A stretch of 64,000 nt of DNA from assembly GCA_945883495.1 (NCBI GenBank), contig CAMCXS010000020.1, positions 1 to 64,000 on the forward strand, in the 5' to 3' direction. The position numbers and the translations under genes are program-made. Shown in pieces: positions 63,801 through 64,000 of this stretch; the first letter of the stretch is position 1, and every line of letters begins with the position of its first letter. The DNA comes from Akkermansia muciniphila. Its GTDB lineage: Bacteria; Verrucomicrobiota; Verrucomicrobiia; Verrucomicrobiales; DEV007. Under the pieces are notes generated by a model. It was not told the origin of the DNA. It ran no database searches and saw nothing but the letters and a program-made list of their open reading frames with translations.

Positions 63801-64000
63801 GGCGAGCGAGAGCGAATCACGGCGATGTGGCGTTGCGCGTTGGGCAGGTCCCCCGGAGCGGACGAGGTGGCGCTCGCGCTGGAATTTCTCACCGGGGCGC
63901 AACAGCGCGCTGCGGAGTTGGAGAAGCGGCGAGCGGAATTGACCGGCCAAATCGCGGCTTTGGAAGCGGCGGTGGAAGGGAAGCTAGCTCCGGCGCGCGA
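60885..64000 (+). CDS. PSCyt1-DUF1549-DUF1553 (PSD1) protein, 3' end beyond window
   Basis: Partial gene running off the window end without a stop. GTG 60885 gives a signal peptide; an in-frame GTG at 60861 is an alternative. The N-terminus has a PSCyt1 heme site CYECH (Cys43, Cys46, His47). A DUF1549/PSCyt2 domain follows (about 165-390; LYFALTGLPPSPEQIDAFL, LDWIRYAESHGSEGD) with a second CARCH near residue 353. A ~300-residue linker with a beta-sandwich-like part and the DUF1553/PSD1 domain (about 750-1000; NPFTRRVIVNRIWHHLFDRGLV, NDPFVLEAARGLS) come next. The visible end is a coiled coil. Function of this abundant PVC family is not known; redox or polymer degradation is suspected. Confidence 0.9.
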   Translation, partial: MSLRLLPLFLGLWAGSLAAAVAITPDQVAFFESRIRPVLAQDCYECHNSKGRAKGGLILDHREALRKGGSSGPAIVPGDADASLLIQAIRHEDEDLQMPKAGVLLDAPIIADFVAWVNDGAPDPRDAPPAEADLAADTAWPAVMVRRKAWWSFQTVTDPSVPPGAAVRSEIDRFIDAKLAEKGLPASPLADPLTLVRRLYFALTGLPPSPEQIDAFLASGAKVEALVDELLASPAFGEKWARHWLDWIRYAESHGSEGDPKLVNAHFYRDYVIRALNADVPYDQLVREQIAGDLLERPRLNAGLGLNESLIGTAHWRMVFHGFSPTDALDERVRFIDDQVNVFSQAFLGLTVSCARCHNHKFDAISQADYYALFGIFGSTRPGRSAADLPEKLTAEFPDLAARKLAIREALVNDWTAALSRLPRRFLDDKGKAANPGVLAEWRAMRDAPDLAAAWERRRAEWTAEQGATGSLRRWNLAEPEAAAEWFGYGSGWQGKPSPAGEIAIAAEGELALIGIYPRSVLSHALTEKQGARFESPDFRLDGEHDLWVLLRGNGGAAARYVVQDYPRSGTIYPVTELKPNGWQWQKFDLSYWKGDQVHVELTTAMDAPLLVKDNPRSWFGVRDVRLVAKGQDAPRANREFAGPLFAAISKPDSLEALADGFVAAIRQAVDAWAAGTLSDAQALLLDDCLSDGLLPNKLDRLEAARPLILAYREVEAQVPVAKRVPTLAEWRGSDQALFTRGDHKKPAEVMPRRFLEAIDAQPYETKLSGRRELAEDLLRPDNPFTRRVIVNRIWHHLFDRGLVASPDNFGRLGEGPTHPELLDHLASRFVTEDGWSLKKLIRRIVLTEAWQRSSVPEAVAAERDPQNLWLARRSVHRLEAEALRDSLLFVSGRLRPDRFVAPTGGRSDVRSIYVEVIRNRLDPFLATFDAPVPFGAKGRRDVTNVPAQSLALMNDPFVLEAARGLSQRFGGGERERITAMWRCALGRSPGADEVALALEFLTGAQQRAAELEKRRAELTGQIAALEAAVEGKLAPAR

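Overview
The window looks like chromosome of a GC-rich member of the Verrucomicrobiota (PVC superphylum). The main indications are planctomycete-type cytochrome proteins (PSCyt1, DUF1549/PSCyt2 and DUF1553/PSD1 modules), a PVC-type NPCBM/sorbosone-dehydrogenase-like/HEAT/CxxCH protein, sulfatase, sialate O-acetylesterase and polysaccharide lyase genes, large multi-domain Pst permeases, few clear Shine-Dalgarno sites, frequent GTG starts, and long palindromic intergenic repeats. No rRNA, tRNA, CRISPR, prophage or insertion sequence was recognised. This assignment is an inference from gene content.

Layout. 1-3.5 kb: a secreted alpha/beta hydrolase, then a DUF350 - lipoprotein - glutathionylspermidine-synthase-like operon with the same order as E. 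coli yjfL-yjfM-yjfC. 3.5-4.0 kb: intergenic palindromic repeats. 4.0-7.2 kb (minus): dehydrogenase, YgfZ, cyclophilin. 7.2-17.1 kb (plus): an orphan peptide-ABC ATPase, a nucleotidyltransferase overlapping a basic-repeat protein across an 18-bp tandem repeat, an Lhr-like helicase, a lipoprotein, and a coupled pair of SF1 helicases. 17.1-24.1 kb: secreted and metabolic genes (fasciclin, sulfatase, DUF3050, SRPBCC, esterase, a bifunctional acyltransferase, a thioredoxin-like protein).

24.1-34.2 kb is a phosphate-limitation module. pstS-pstC-pstA-pstB run on the minus strand. Divergently come a second pstB, a GT4 glycosyltransferase, a PlcP-like metallophosphoesterase and phoU. The glycosyltransferase plus PlcP pairing suggests replacement of phospholipids by glycolipids when phosphate is scarce. 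Palindromes built on TGACG/CGTCA lie in the divergent promoter region and before the glycosyltransferase.

34.1-36.0 kb (minus) holds prfB, with its in-frame TGA programmed frameshift site intact, and trmD. 36.1-42.4 kb (plus) has a short recO, a TPR protein and a complete Tol-Pal set (tolQ/exbB, tolR/exbD, tolA/tonB-like, tolB, pal). 42.4-44.7 kb has two unknown proteins coupled to an HTTM membrane protein. 44.7-52.0 kb holds carbohydrate-related genes: sialate O-acetylesterase, an outer-membrane transporter-like protein, and on the minus strand a PVC dehydrogenase/cytochrome coupled to a PL14 lyase. 52.0-56.7 kb (mostly minus) has a TrmN6-like methyltransferase, an M20 peptidase, a CPBP protease, a small lipoprotein and a rhomboid protease. 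56.7-58.8 kb has GluQ and a TetR - operator - ECF sigma unit. 58.9-64.0 kb has a cytochrome/LRR/coiled-coil protein followed by a PSCyt1-PSCyt2-PSD1 protein cut by the window end.

Most long antisense frames in this GC-rich sequence were rejected as shadows. Product names rest on motifs read by eye; no database search was run.
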